Shown here: piece after piece, positions 1 to 10,435 of the stretch
Layout of the letters: every line of letters begins with the position of its first letter
How positions within the stretch are numbered: position 1 is the first letter of the stretch
Origin: Coniochaeta sp. PMI_546
Lineage: Eukaryota > Ascomycota > Sordariomycetes > Coniochaetales > Coniochaetaceae
NCBI GenBank assembly: GCA_021432605.1
Contig: MU271158.1
Coordinates: 558,001 to 622,000 of the forward strand
Direction of reading: 5' to 3'
Length of the DNA: 64,000 nt
The notes under the pieces: generated by a model
What the model was told of the DNA's origin: nothing
Databases searched by the model: none
Seen by the model: only the letters and a program-made list of their open reading frames with translations
Translations under genes and position numbers: made by a program

Positions 1-894
1 CTCTGGTTGGCTAAGGTAGATACTGCCGTGTACTTACTTACCTTGGTGTCATTACCTACAACGAAATTGATAACTTGAGACCGTTGAGATCTGCTAGAGA
101 GAATCTGAGAACACACTGTGGATAAGACGCTAGTAAGGTAGTAAGCAATCAAGCGCGAGCTAAAAACACGCAGGGTAAAAACGAAGAATGGAGTCTTTGA
201 GTCTGGGCCGAGCTTGGCAAGGTAAGGTACTGTACCTTCTCTGTCAGAATACGGTAAGATGCTACGGAAGCCGGCAAGAACCACAGGGGTTACCCCGCCA
301 ATACGAGATTTCTAGGCAGCACAGTGGTCAGTTTTGGGCATCGACTGGTTATTTGTCCGATTCTTCTCTGTTGATGTACGAACGAGCGAATCCTACTACC
401 GTAGGAAAAAAAAGAATCAGAAGAAAGAAAAAAAATGGGAGATTTATCCCCGTCAGTAGCAGCAACCTCCGAGACAACCTGGAGTACAACGTAAGACAAA
501 CAGGTGCTTCTTCGTGCCGCAGTGCAGAGCAGTGACAGCTCGTGGCACGCATTCGATTGGCGACAGCACGCTCTTCTGTCAAGAAGGGTACATAGTACTG
601 ACGTCGTTGCCGGGATTATTAAACTTGACGGCGACCCGAAGTCAAGGTATTTATTGCAAACGGTAACGTAGCCGGCGATGCGGATCCTCTGATGATGGAT
701 CGCGAGGCGGTGCTTAATCCCACTGGTCATCCAATTTCCTGGGGTTTTAAGCTTGATCATTCCCGTCATTAGATCATGCTCTGTCGTGGAATGTTGTTTT
801 GACTGCTGCTTCTTGTCCCTTTTTCTTAAAAAAAAAAGTCTTTACGCTCGTTACTACACTCGTTCAAGTCTTGTTGTTTGTTGTAAATACCGTC
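1..894. other. Gene-free stretch upstream of GH76 gene
   Basis: No gene is recognised on either strand; the longest minus-strand reading frame (290-769) resembles no family I know. The last 90 bases are pyrimidine-rich and include an A-tract near 829-838, as expected for a fungal 5' leader of the GH76 gene at 895. A GGTAAGGTACTGTACCTT motif at about 221-238 belongs to the short dispersed motif noted in the findings. Confidence 0.5.
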
Positions 895-2361
895 ATGAAG
901 TCTTCAGCTGCTTCGGCCCTCTTCTGGGGTGCTGCGCTGGCTGCAATCAATGTCAATCTCGACGACGCCAGTAAGCGATGAGCTCCATTCTACGGTCTCG
1001 TCCTTTCTTTTGCTGCACCATCTAACGCAATAACAGACTCGATCAAGGATGCCGCAAAGTCGGTCGCCAAGAATCTCATCTCATACTATAATGGCAACGA
1101 GCCGGGCGAGACGCCGGGCATCCTGCCAGGACCACCACCCACCGGAGACTACTACTGGTGGGAGGCGGCCGCGATGTGGAACACCCTGATCGATTACTGG
1201 CGCGCCACCGGCGACAGCAGCTACAACGATCTCGTCACCCAGGGCATCCTCTGGCAGGTCGGGCCCGGCAACAACTTCATGCCGCCCAACGTGACCGCCT
1301 CCCTTGGCAACGAGGATCAAGGCTTCTGGGCCATGGCCGCCACGACTGCCGCCGAGACCAACTTCACCAACCCTTCCACCAGCCCTGACACGCAGTGGCT
1401 CGCCCTGGCCAAGAACGTCTTCGAGACCCAGGCAGCCCGCTGGGACGAGAGCGAGGATCAGTGCGGAGGCGGCCTGCGCTGGCAGATCCCCCTGTCCAAC
1501 AACGGCTACGACTACAAGAACAGCATCTCCACCGGCGTGCTGTTCAATGTCGCCGCCCGCCTGAGCCACCTAACCGGCAACACCACCTACGCCGACTGGG
1601 CCGACAAGGCCTGGACCTGGATGGAGAGCGTCGGCTACCTCGACCACGGCGCCATCTACGACGGCGCCCACGTCGAGAAGAACTGCACCGACATCAACAA
1701 GGTGCAGTTCTCCTACACGCTCGGCGTCTTCATCCAGGGCGCCGCGCACATGTACAACTCTACCAACGCCGACGCGGCCTGGCGCGACCGCCTCTCGACC
1801 CTCGTCAACGCCACCTCGACCTTCACCGGCGACAACTGCGTTCCCGTCGAGCGGGCGTGCGAGACCCATAACACGTGCACGACCGACATGCTCGCCTTCA
1901 AGGGCATCTTCCTCCGCGGCCTGGCGGCCAGCGCACAGCTGGCACCCTTCACCGAATCCAAGCTGTCCTGCGTGTTCAAGGGCGCCGCCACGGCGGCCGC
2001 AGCTTCCTGCGACGACGCCGGCGACAAGGGCGCCCAGTGCGGCTTCGTGTGGACGACCGGCAAGGACGACGGGCTGCACGGAGCAGGCGAGCAGATGAAC
2101 GCGCTGACTGCGCTATCCATCCAGTACGAGATTCTGGCGGGGCCCGCCGGCAATGGCACTTCGTCCGGGGGAGGCAGCGGTGGCGGTGCCAGCGGGACCG
2201 GGAGTGGTGGCGCGAACTCGACTCAGAGCGGCGGGGCACCTACCACGACGTCGACCAGTGTCGGCAAGTCGGGCGCGGGCTTGACTAGTGATCGGGCGTG
2301 TGCTGGGTTTCTGGTGGCTAGCGCCGTACTGGCTGTTGTCTTTACTGCGCTGCTTGCTTAG
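895..2361 (+). CDS. GPI-anchored GH76 mannan endo-1,6-alpha-mannosidase (DFG5/DCW1 type)
   Basis: Exons 895-970 and 1037-2361 give 466 residues. The start gives MKSSAASALFWGAALAA, a signal peptide. The GH76 body follows, with WWEAAAMWNTLIDYWRATGD, GNEDQGFWAM, CGGGLRWQI and YDYKNSISTGVLF. After about residue 395 there is a Gly/Ser/Thr-rich linker and a hydrophobic tail ending ASAVLAVVFTALLA, typical of a GPI signal, so the protein should sit at the plasma membrane or wall. Known role of the family: DFG5/DCW1 enzymes are thought to cleave the GPI mannan core and cross-link glycoproteins to wall glucan. Odd point: the family's catalytic Asp-Asp pair (NDDQ in the homologues I recall) reads Glu-Asp here. 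The next gene is unrelated, so no operon-like link is inferred. Confidence 0.95.
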
Positions 2362-2917
2362 GGGGAGTACATTGGTCGGGTCCGCATGGGTGGCATATTG
2401 TTTGCAAGCTTTTTTTGTGTGTGTGAGACGATATATATATATGCAGTACATGCATTTGGCCGGCGGTGCATTGGCATTGATTGGCATACGAAATGAAAAC
2501 TTTGAAGCATGCAAGCTCGCCCACCGATACTCGAGGGTGGTTTAGTTGCCGAGCTGCCGTATGACTTGCCAATCCTCCCCGTTCGACGTGAGCCAACTCG
2601 ATATCGAAAGTAGCGAGGCAAGTCGTTACTTGGGCCTTGTGATGCTGTGAAGCCAATAGCATTTTATCAATCACGAACATGGCTTGGATTGTGTCCAATT
2701 CGAGAGCATCTGTGTCTTAGACACTAGACATAAAAGGTGGATTCAAGCTTAGCGTTGAACACCCTAGCATTCAGCTGCCCAGCCTCCGAATTCCAGGCGC
2801 CGTGACCCAGTGCATCAGCTGGACAGGCGCTCCCCGCCCAGCCCTCAAGCTTAAAGCTCGCCTGGAACTCACCAGAGTTGTGTGAGAGAGAGAGAGAGAG
2901 AACTGCACGACAAGGAA
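2362..2917. other. Intergenic; short AT and GA microsatellites
   Basis: No gene seen. There is a TGTGTGTG/ATATATATAT tract near 2415-2442, probably in the GH76 3' UTR. A (GA)9 run at about 2883-2901 lies only 16 bases before the ATG of the DUF2235 gene and is presumably in its 5' leader. Confidence 0.6.
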
Positions 2918-4972
2918 ATGGCAGGCATACAAGATAGCAATATGCAACGAGATCGTGGGAGGCCGAAGCGCCTCGTTATGTGCTGTGATGGAACGTGGAT
3001 GGACCAGCTGGGCAAGACGGGGTAAGCAAGCCCAACCCACAGCGAAACACACATGCATGTGTGCAACGGTGCAGTGATCTAAACATGCAGCACAGGAACG
3101 AGCCAGCGTCCAACGTGACGCGGCTATCGCGAGTTCTCCGCCGGACCTGCTCTGATGGCACTCCGCAGATAATTTCCTACTTCCCCGGAGTCGGCACGGC
3201 GAACGCCCTTGACAAGTTCACCGGGGGCGCATTCGGTATGGGTCTTGACCGGGTAATCCCCCTCCGACCCTCGACATCTATTCTGTTCGTGTCGTAACCA
3301 CGTAGTTCTGACGCACCAAGCAGGATATCCGTGAGGTTTACAACTTCATTTGCGCCAACTACGTCGACGGCGACTCCGTCATCCTCATCGGCTTCTCGAG
3401 GGGAGCCTTCACGGCTCGCTCCGTTGCTGACATGGTCGCCTCGTTGGGCTTGCTCACGCCCGATGGGCTCGACCATTTCTATGCCGTCTTTGAGGATTAC
3501 GAGAACATGGGCGATAAGCATCGTCGTGCGGAAGAGTTCCTGGTGCCTGCTCTGCCGGAGTATGGCGGCCAGGAAGGCGAAGAGAAGATCATGTGGGAGA
3601 ACCGGCGGATGCGTCAGTATAAGCTAGGCCTGAAGAGTGTTGGTGAACGCTGCTCCCTCATGACCGTGTAACGGGGGACTAATGCTCGATCAGTTGGGAT
3701 ACACGCGTGACACGTACCAGGACGGCGTCACGGAAATCACCATCAAAGCCTTGGGCGTGTGGGACACGGTCGGGACCCTAGGCATCCCTCCCGCTCCCGT
3801 TGTTGGAGTCCGTGGCTCTGCAGATCAGTGGAGGTTCACCAACACCCAGATCTCGGACAAGGTGGAAAACGCCTTTCAGGCACTGGCCCTGGACGAGCCA
3901 CGATACGCTTTCCGCCCGGCTCTGTGGGAACGAATCGACGCAAACAAGACAAACCTGAAGCAGGTCTGGTTTCCGGGCAGTCACAGTAATATCGGCGGTG
4001 GCTGGCCGGACCAGCAGATAGCCAGCATCACGCTCGCTTGTATGGCATGCCATTACTCCTCGTGCAATGTCGCGTTGCTGACAGACAAAAACCATAGGGA
4101 TGTGTGACCAGCTGTCCACAGTAGGGGTAGAGTTCTCCCACAAGCGCCTGACTGCAACTTTCGCCGCCGGGCTGCGTTACTCAGCCGCGCACCCGTTTCC
4201 CTCCGTCTCCGTGCCCTTCTCGCCGTCACAGCTGCTCTCCTTCTTCCGTCCGCACTCATCTCCCCTGCCATGGGCCAGACCAGAAGTCTACCACACCCCG
4301 CCGACAACGCTACCTGTGCGTGACGAGCACCCCTGCGACGGGACAGACCACCATCCCGACGGCAGCCAGAGTGACCTTTGGAGGACTGCGCGACCGTGGG
4401 GGCTCGGGCAGATCTGTCGCCCTACCAGCACGGTGCAGATGCTTGCCGGCACGACCGTCCGGCGCCCGGGATTGGGGATGAGAGTTGATCCGGACACCAA
4501 CGAGTCGCTCGAGGAGCCTTTACTCCGGACCAGCGAGAGGATCCATTCTTGCGTCCGTGTTAGGCTGGCCTGCCACGGCTTGGGGCTTGACGATGGCGAG
4601 GTCTGGAAATGCGACGCGCTTCTGAACGGTGACCACGGCACGGGGCCGCTCTGGAGATTGGAACGAGGATCCGGGTTCCCTCCCGAGGAAGACGAGAGAC
4701 TGAGAACTACGAAGCCGCCTGAGTTGGCTCTTGAGGATGGCGAGTACCCTATATCGAACCTCTATCCGGTCACAGTGGAGGACAACCGGTGGAGGTGGGT
4801 GTTTGTTGGTCGATCCGAAGGCGAGGGCGATGACAGAGTACCGCAGGAGACAGCGCTGCCCGAGGAGCCTATGGTGGGTTACTGGGAGAGGTCTCTACTT
4901 GCCATGACGGTCGGTCAGCCGGATGTTTGGAGGTTCAGCGAGGGTGCGTCGCTGCTGGCGACCGTGCCGTGA
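2918..4972 (+). CDS. DUF2235 alpha/beta-hydrolase (Tle1-like phospholipase fold)
   Basis: Five exons: 2918-3021, 3096-3252, 3324-3638, 3694-4039 and 4098-4972, giving 598 residues. Exon 1 carries the hallmark LVMCCDGTW, exon 3 the nucleophile elbow GFSRGAFTAR (GxSxG), exon 4 WDTVGTLG and FPGSHSNIGGGWPDQ, and the exon 4/5 join restores ITLAWMCDQL, which strongly supports that splice. The donor at 3639 (GTTGGT) is weak but is the only one that keeps the frame. The family is an uncharacterised fungal group related to the catalytic domain of bacterial Tle1 phospholipases; the Ser-Asp-His hydrolase chemistry is inferred from those relatives and the substrate is unknown. No signal peptide or membrane segment is evident, so it is probably cytosolic. 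The C-terminal third (from about residue 330) is acidic and not recognised. Confidence 0.93.
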
Positions 4973-5894
4973 TGACATGGTTGACGGTAGGGGTTAGTCA
5001 CTAGCTCAAGGTACAGAGATAGAATTTGACGTTATGTGCAGCCTCGTCGGTTATCCAACGCTTGCTTCTGTGAAAGAGCTTCGAAGGTCTGGTCGTGATC
5101 ACACTTCAGAGCAGGCGTGAACGTCACTTGAGAGGCCAGGCAGTGCCGTTCGCGTGTTTCACTCTTGACTACTCAAGGTACCTCAGGTAGGACTGCAGGC
5201 AACATATCCACGAAACCGGCAGAACTCTCAGCGCATTGGATTAAGACAGTTATTGCAGCCGAAGATAGTGTCAGATAGACCATGACATATGATATGCGTT
5301 TTAGAGCCCGTGGTTTCGTCCGCTGACTCCATCTGAAGCGAATGGCAGGAGCGACTAGAGCCCAAACCTGGCTGGTATTGGCTTTCCCTGCCACTTTCAC
5401 CGTAGCTCCCGGTCCACACCCCTTGAGCAAAAAGTCCTTTAACACATGGCGAGTTTTGTATTCTTGGCGTGTTTGGTCCGAGGATATTGGATTTACTATA
5501 GTATTCGCCCCTTGGAATGATATCGCCGGTGGTTATCGCAGGAGATACTTTTGAGTGCCTGGACCGAAAAGGCAGGCGCTAAGCACATGATGCCAAGCCT
5601 GTACACATATCGGCCACATGATTGGCCCTTCAACCTCCAAAACCGATTTGCAGGTGGGTCTCGGCTTTGGATGGGCCCAGCCTGGCAGTGCAGGTGTTTC
5701 CAACTTTACTTGATAAAGCCGGGTGTGCTGACCTGGCAGCCTGGAACTGCCAAAGCTCGAGATCAGATGTCAAGATAATTCTATGTTTACTGTAATAAAA
5801 GTGCTTCCTGAGAACTTTTGCTTTGGAACAGAATCTCTGAAACTAATCCCCAGGATACGTCTAAGTAGGGTTCAGTAGTTGACTCTAAATCACC
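4973..5894. other. Gene-free stretch
   Basis: No gene is supported. An AAGGTACCTCAGGTAGG motif lies at about 5174-5190 (dispersed motif, see findings). The 3' part is presumably the promoter of the oxygenase gene at 5895. Confidence 0.5.
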
Positions 5895-7210
5895 ATGACG
5901 GTCAGCGACTCTGTCCCGATGGACCTCCCGGTCATCGACCTGGACATCTTCCTCAACAATCCTCAAGACTCGCCCGAGGTCCAAGCCGAATGCAAACGTG
6001 CTGCCCAGGCGCTTATAACATACGGCGCTCTGGTCCTGCACGACTCGCGCGTGTCGGAAGAGGACAACTCCACCTTCCTCGACCTGCTGGAGGACTACTT
6101 CGCCCAGCCCGAGGAGGAGCTCAAGAAGGACGAGCGGCCGGAACTGAGCTACCAGATTGGCGTCACGCTGGAAAACACCGAGAAGCCAAAGTGTGCTGTT
6201 GATGAACCATGTCTGGACGTGATCCAACGACTGGAGCCCGCAGAGCGGCCGCTTGATATTGCCGGACATGCGCCAGATCCTAAATGCAGATTCTTTTGGA
6301 GGATGGTCGAGAAGCCGCCCTATGAGACCCAGTTTCCGGGTCTAAATGCGCCTAATGTGACGCCTGAGGCACCCGGTATCAAAGAGAGGTGGACGCCTGT
6401 CATGGATCAGTGGGGTTCGTCTATGAAGAATGCGTCAGTTCAGGTTCCTTCAATGTGCGAATGAGCAATGTGACTAACTCTCTTATACAGAGTTTCCAGT
6501 CTTGCCGAGATGGCTGCTGTTGGTCTCGGTTTACCTGCCGAGACCTTCAAGGACGCCGGTCGATACGGGTGAGTTTGGGACTCCAGACTTGACGAGTCAT
6601 CCCTACCCTAACCTTGTACCAGGCCGCACCTGCTCGCACCAACGGCATCTGACCTCACCAAATACGGCAAAAAGGACACCATACTTGCCGGTTTCCATAC
6701 AGACCTAAACTTCCTGACCATCCACGGCCGCTCGCGCTACCCGGGCCTGAACATCTGGGCCCGCAACACGGGCAAGCGCATCGCCGTCAAGATCCCGCCT
6801 GGCAACTACCTCCTCGTCCAGGCCGGCAAGCAGCTCGAGCATTTGACCGGGGGGCTTATCAAGGCCGGCTACCACGAAGTCGTCGTCAACCAGGCGACGC
6901 TCGACACGATCGAAAAGCGCAAGGCTTCTTTTCCGGACCGGCCGCTGGTCAGGATATCGTCTACTTTCTTCTGGCATCTGTCGTCTGACTTCGATCTGGT
7001 GCCGATACCGAAATTGGCTGATGAGGCCAAGGCGCTGAGGGCGGAACAATTCAATCTTGGGAAGGACGAGGGGAGAGACGTGGAGTACCCGCCCATGAAG
7101 GTTGGACACCAGGTTCAAAGGTGAGTTTGCTATCTGGAACAATCTCACTGCGCGGGCACTTACTGACGAGACTTAGTGAGCTCAAGCATATTGCTTTAAT
7201 GGCGTCATGA
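5895..7210 (+). CDS. 2-oxoglutarate/Fe(II)-dependent oxygenase (IPNS-like)
   Basis: Exons 5895-6433, 6491-6568, 6623-7120 and 7177-7210 give 382 residues. The N-terminal half has the non-haem dioxygenase N-domain opening (LPVIDLDIFL, YGALVLHDSRV). The jelly-roll half has the iron triad H231-x-D233 (GFHTDLNFLTIHG) and H290 (GYHEVVVN), with the 2-oxoglutarate-binding R316-x-S318 (VRISSTFFWH). All metal and co-substrate ligands are present, so it should be active. The last 11-residue exon is less certain: without that splice the frame stops at 7124 with only the tail changed. It is a soluble cytosolic enzyme of unknown substrate; members act in natural-product and small-molecule oxidation. It shares only the fold with the second 2OG oxygenase at 12134-13276. 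Confidence 0.88.
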
Positions 7211-8297
7211 TTTTGTGTAACTCTGCTTGCGATACAGGCTTCAGTTTTGAGGATCATTGCTGTCTGAGGTAGTCCATCACCAGCTCCTGTTATATATCTG
7301 TGCAACCACTGCCCAGAATCAGTCTTGCGGACCTATATTACCATATAAGATTACGTTTTTTCGTCCCCGGGAACTCCCCCCGAACCGGCCAAGTCTGTCG
7401 TGAACTAAACTGCAAAATACGAGGCTTTACATCAACCTTCGCCCGCATTGGGGATGCGTGATACGACGCCCTAACAACCCAGTACTCACTCAGCCGTGTT
7501 CCATGTCAACCTATTGGGTTAACATGCGCTCGATCCTCTTGTTTCTGTTCCTTCCGGTGCAGTGTCTTAGGGACGGAAGCTATTTATAGCATGTCCTGGC
7601 GACCATTCCCGAGGTCTGTGATAATGACAGAATGGCTCGAATGTGCTTGCCACTCCCCAAGAAAAACCTAGCAGAGTTGAGAGACTAAGCGGGACTGACC
7701 GGAGCATGTGCGCTTTAGTTGCAAATTAGAGGGTCAGTAATCGTTGGACCGCTAGCGGTCAGAGGTGCGCCTTCAGGTGTAGAAATCTGTGTGAACGGCC
7801 CAGAAAATCCCGCGGCATGAGCCGTGTAACTGCTCGCTTCATGAGCTGCTCTTCCGTTACTACTACATCGTCCTAAACATCATCTCTAGAACCGAGAATA
7901 AGGAGAAACAGGTGCATCCCGCAAGGACCGCTCCAATTGTTGTCAAGGACTAGAGCCTACAGTGGTCAGACGTGAGACCTACGAATTGGAAACTGGACGT
8001 CGCGCTCTGACACGATCATGGATAAATGGTGTTTGGATGGTAATTATGAAGTAGATTTTGTCAGCGTCTCATTGAAATTACACTATAGATATTGCTTTTC
8101 GACCCGACGGAGAGCACAAATGCCCGGCTTACGGTCATGAGCTCCTCTTCTCTGAACGATGTAACATTTTCTCCTCTTGGCCGACCCGCGCTCACCGAAT
8201 ATAAATACCTGTCACTGCAAAAGCTCCTGATGCTAAATATTGATCGAAAGAAAGGTCCCATGCCATAACGAAGTAAAGCCAACGCATTCCTGTTACC
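7211..8297. other. Gene-free stretch with TATA box for the small secreted protein gene
   Basis: No coding region is recognised in this 1.1 kb. Near its right end a TATAAATA lies at 8200-8207, about 90 bases before the ATG at 8298. Confidence 0.5.
8200..8207 (+). promoter_or_regulatory. TATA box (TATAAATA)
   Basis: A consensus TATA element 91-98 bases upstream of the ATG of the cysteine-rich secreted protein gene, a usual distance in fungi. Strong TATA boxes are typical of inducible, highly expressed secreted-protein genes; that part is inference. Confidence 0.55.
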
Positions 8298-8750
8298 ATG
8301 CGTCTTCAAAGTTTCCTACTTTTACTGTCCTCCGCTGTGTCTGCTATACCGACAGAGCCGCAAGGGGAGCAACACTTTGTGGCCGTCAGTTCTCCAGCTT
8401 AGCATCACTCAAGTCGCATCTTCTGACACGATTTATCTAGAAAAGGGCCAGCTGCGCAGTTGAATTCCCACGTAAGCTATCTCGCCTCGCCTAGCACCAT
8501 CCACGCCCATAAGAAGCAACTGACAGCAGACTCTGAGGCTAGAGGGATGCGTGGCCGTGTGTTGTAAACAGGCGGGTGGATGTAGCTTCCTCAATTGCGG
8601 TGCCTCTAAGGTATGTAGTCTGTCTCGCAAGTTATGCCGACGGCCGACGGTCGGCTTCGGAACATCTTCTAGACCTCTAACCGATGCATCCAGTGCACTT
8701 ATCTGGGCTTGAATCAGCCTCAATGCGAGTGTCACTGCCACTATGGCTGA
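8298..8750 (+). CDS. Small cysteine-rich secreted protein with Kex2-type propeptide (defensin/effector-like)
   Basis: Four small exons, 8298-8384, 8441-8471, 8543-8610 and 8673-8750, join into an 87-residue protein. The three introns (56, 71 and 62 nt) are GT-AG; the first two have CTGAC branch motifs just before the acceptor. Residues 1-16 (MRLQSFLLLLSSAVSA) are a signal peptide. A short acidic pro-region ends in Lys-Arg (residues 30-31), a Kex2 site spanning the first splice. The mature 56-residue peptide has 11 cysteines, including a GCVAVCC block and a terminal CECHC. A CxxxC followed later by CxC resembles the CS-alpha-beta defensin layout, but the spacing is not canonical. I recognise no named family. 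Possible roles, all inferred, are antimicrobial peptide, host effector or wall-binding peptide. Each exon is too short to stand out as an ORF, so automatic annotation could miss it. Confidence 0.72.
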
Positions 8751-8794
8751 TCGGCAACCACAGCATTGCAGGGTTGATTTCAAGGGATCTGGAC

Positions 8795-9508
8795 TCAGGG
8801 ATGAAGACTCGGAAAAAGCAATTCTTTATTTAGCAGCACGATCCCAGCTAAACCTGAGACGTCAAGCCTCATATACCCTGAGGTCTTGATGATATTGTGT
8901 ACACTGTACAACCATAGCCCGATATCATCAGACGTACTTGACTGATATGGCACCGCAATGGTCTTTTGTATCCCCATGACGCAATTCATATCGTTCAGCT
9001 CAACATTGCTCCCCTTCTTAACGATAATAGCCCGCCCGCTGAAAATGTCCATCTCCTCCACACCGTTGCCATTCTTGACGTATCCGTTGCGTGCATCTCT
9101 TGTACCTGATTTGAGACCGGTCCGATGCGTCCGCCGCATCTGCCGCCGTATTTGTTTGATGTCCAATTGCCGTCAACGACTTGCAGGGGCCGAGTTGATA
9201 GGAGACAATACGGAGGATGGGCTGCAGGGTGGAGAAGCAGCCGCATAAAACGCCGACGTGGCCTTCGAGATCAGTCCGGACTCCGATGGTAGCCATTTCT
9301 CCCATGCCAGAGACGCAGTGTTGGAATACATTAGAACAAGTGCGACTGAAATCGGAATGAACAGAAATATGTAAGGAGCTTCAGATGACATGAATGGGTT
9401 CTGCAAAACCAGAAACATAGAAGGGACATACGGAGCAACGTGAGACTGAGATTGGCGGACAGAACACCATTTATAACTACTTGGAGATATGTCATACGAG
9501 GACATCAC
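8795..9508 (-). pseudogene. Possible remnant of a membrane protein gene
   Basis: On the minus strand one reading frame runs from 9508 to 8795, interrupted once by an in-frame TGA near 9175-9173. The first part has a hydrophobic stretch (YIFLFIPISVALVLMYSN) like a last transmembrane helix, followed by a Ser/Pro-rich loop and a hydrophilic tail (KNGNGVEEMDIFSG). The layout recalls the C-terminal end of fungal RTA1-like or PTH11-like multi-pass proteins, but I cannot name the family, and the N-terminal helices are absent upstream. The TGA could derive from CGA by a C-to-T change, or the region could hold an intron I did not find. Low confidence that this was ever a gene. Confidence 0.25.
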
Positions 9509-9874
9509 TCTTTAGACACCACTCAACTATGGGCTTATTTCTGACACCATCAAAGGATAACGATGTCGGGGATATTCAGTACGGGCATCTTTGTTACATT
9601 TATTCATAAGCATCAGCTGTCATTTCAGACATTGAGTATTTGGACGCACATTTACTACTGTACTGTCAAGATCCTGAGACTAAATACCATTCGTAGCTCA
9701 ATGGTGTACATATATACATATATATATCGTGGTGTATATGCAAAACTCGTTCCTTCTAAACAACATTTGTACCCAAGGCTACCACAAATCCTCCCATGTC
9801 TATTCCTCATCTAACTCCTCCTACATATCCAAACCCCCATCTGAGACCAAAAGGACCTTGTAAGACGCCTACCG
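9509..9874. other. Intergenic, AT-microsatellite
   Basis: No gene seen. A TATATACATATATATAT tract sits near 9711-9728. The right part probably holds the 3' UTR of the minus-strand GNAT gene. Confidence 0.5.
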
Positions 9875-10435
9875 TCACGCTGGAGCCAACAAATCCTTTT
9901 CCAGAACCTCAAACCAGAGATCATCCCTCAATGCCTTCCCATTCACAAGCTCCGCATACGGGAATTCCCTCCTCTCGCCCGTCTTCGCATACCCTCTTCT
10001 CCCATACCACGCAATCAGCTCTCCTCTCGTCCAGATAACTGTCATCTCCATCTTCGCAACTCCCCACTTCTCCCTCGCATAACTTTCCGCAAATGCGAGG
10101 ACCGTCTTGCCTATTCCGCCGCCTTGTAGCAAGGGGTCGACGGCAAAGAGACCAAAGTATGCTGCATTGCTACCAGGCTGGTGCAACACTTCGCAGCAGG
10201 AAACGAACGAGCCGGACGACGTGTCGGTTGCGACCAGGACTGCGCCGGTAGGTTGCGAAATCTTGGTCAGTAGGCCAGCAGCGTCGATCCGGTCGTCGGC
10301 GACAAGGTCTGCTTCTGTCGTCCAGCCGGCGCGACTTGAGTCGCCCCGGTAGGCGCGCTTGATGAGTGGAAGGAGAAGGGGGATGTCTTCTGACGTTGCC
10401 GCGCGGAAGGCGAGAGATACTGATTGAGAGCCCAT
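9875..10435 (-). CDS. GNAT-family N-acetyltransferase
   Basis: A single exon of 186 residues if translation starts at the ATG at 10435 (MGSQSVSLAFRAAT); an upstream in-frame ATG at 10483 would add 16 residues without clear homology, so the inner start is preferred. The GNAT fold is visible: the N-terminal strand-helix (FRAATSEDIPLLLPLIKRAY), strand 4 with YFGLFAVDPLLQGGGIGKTVL, where the acetyl-CoA pyrophosphate loop Q/G-x-G-x-G/A is QGGGIGKT, and the C-terminal YGRRGYAKTGERREF, typical of the end of the domain. It should transfer acetyl from acetyl-CoA to an amine; the substrate is unknown. It is cytosolic, with no targeting signal. It is a different subtype from the GNAT at 42079-42951. Confidence 0.87.
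   Translation of the reverse strand: MGSQSVSLAFRAATSEDIPLLLPLIKRAYRGDSSRAGWTTEADLVADDRIDAAGLLTKISQPTGAVLVATDTSSGSFVSCCEVLHQPGSNAAYFGLFAVDPLLQGGGIGKTVLAFAESYAREKWGVAKMEMTVIWTRGELIAWYGRRGYAKTGERREFPYAELVNGKALRDDLWFEVLEKDLLAPA

Noticed and set aside
8298-8750. Alternative acceptors of intron 2 (at about 8527 or 8530) in the cysteine-rich gene
   Set aside because: They lead quickly to stops; only the acceptor at 8542 keeps the cysteine-rich frame open.
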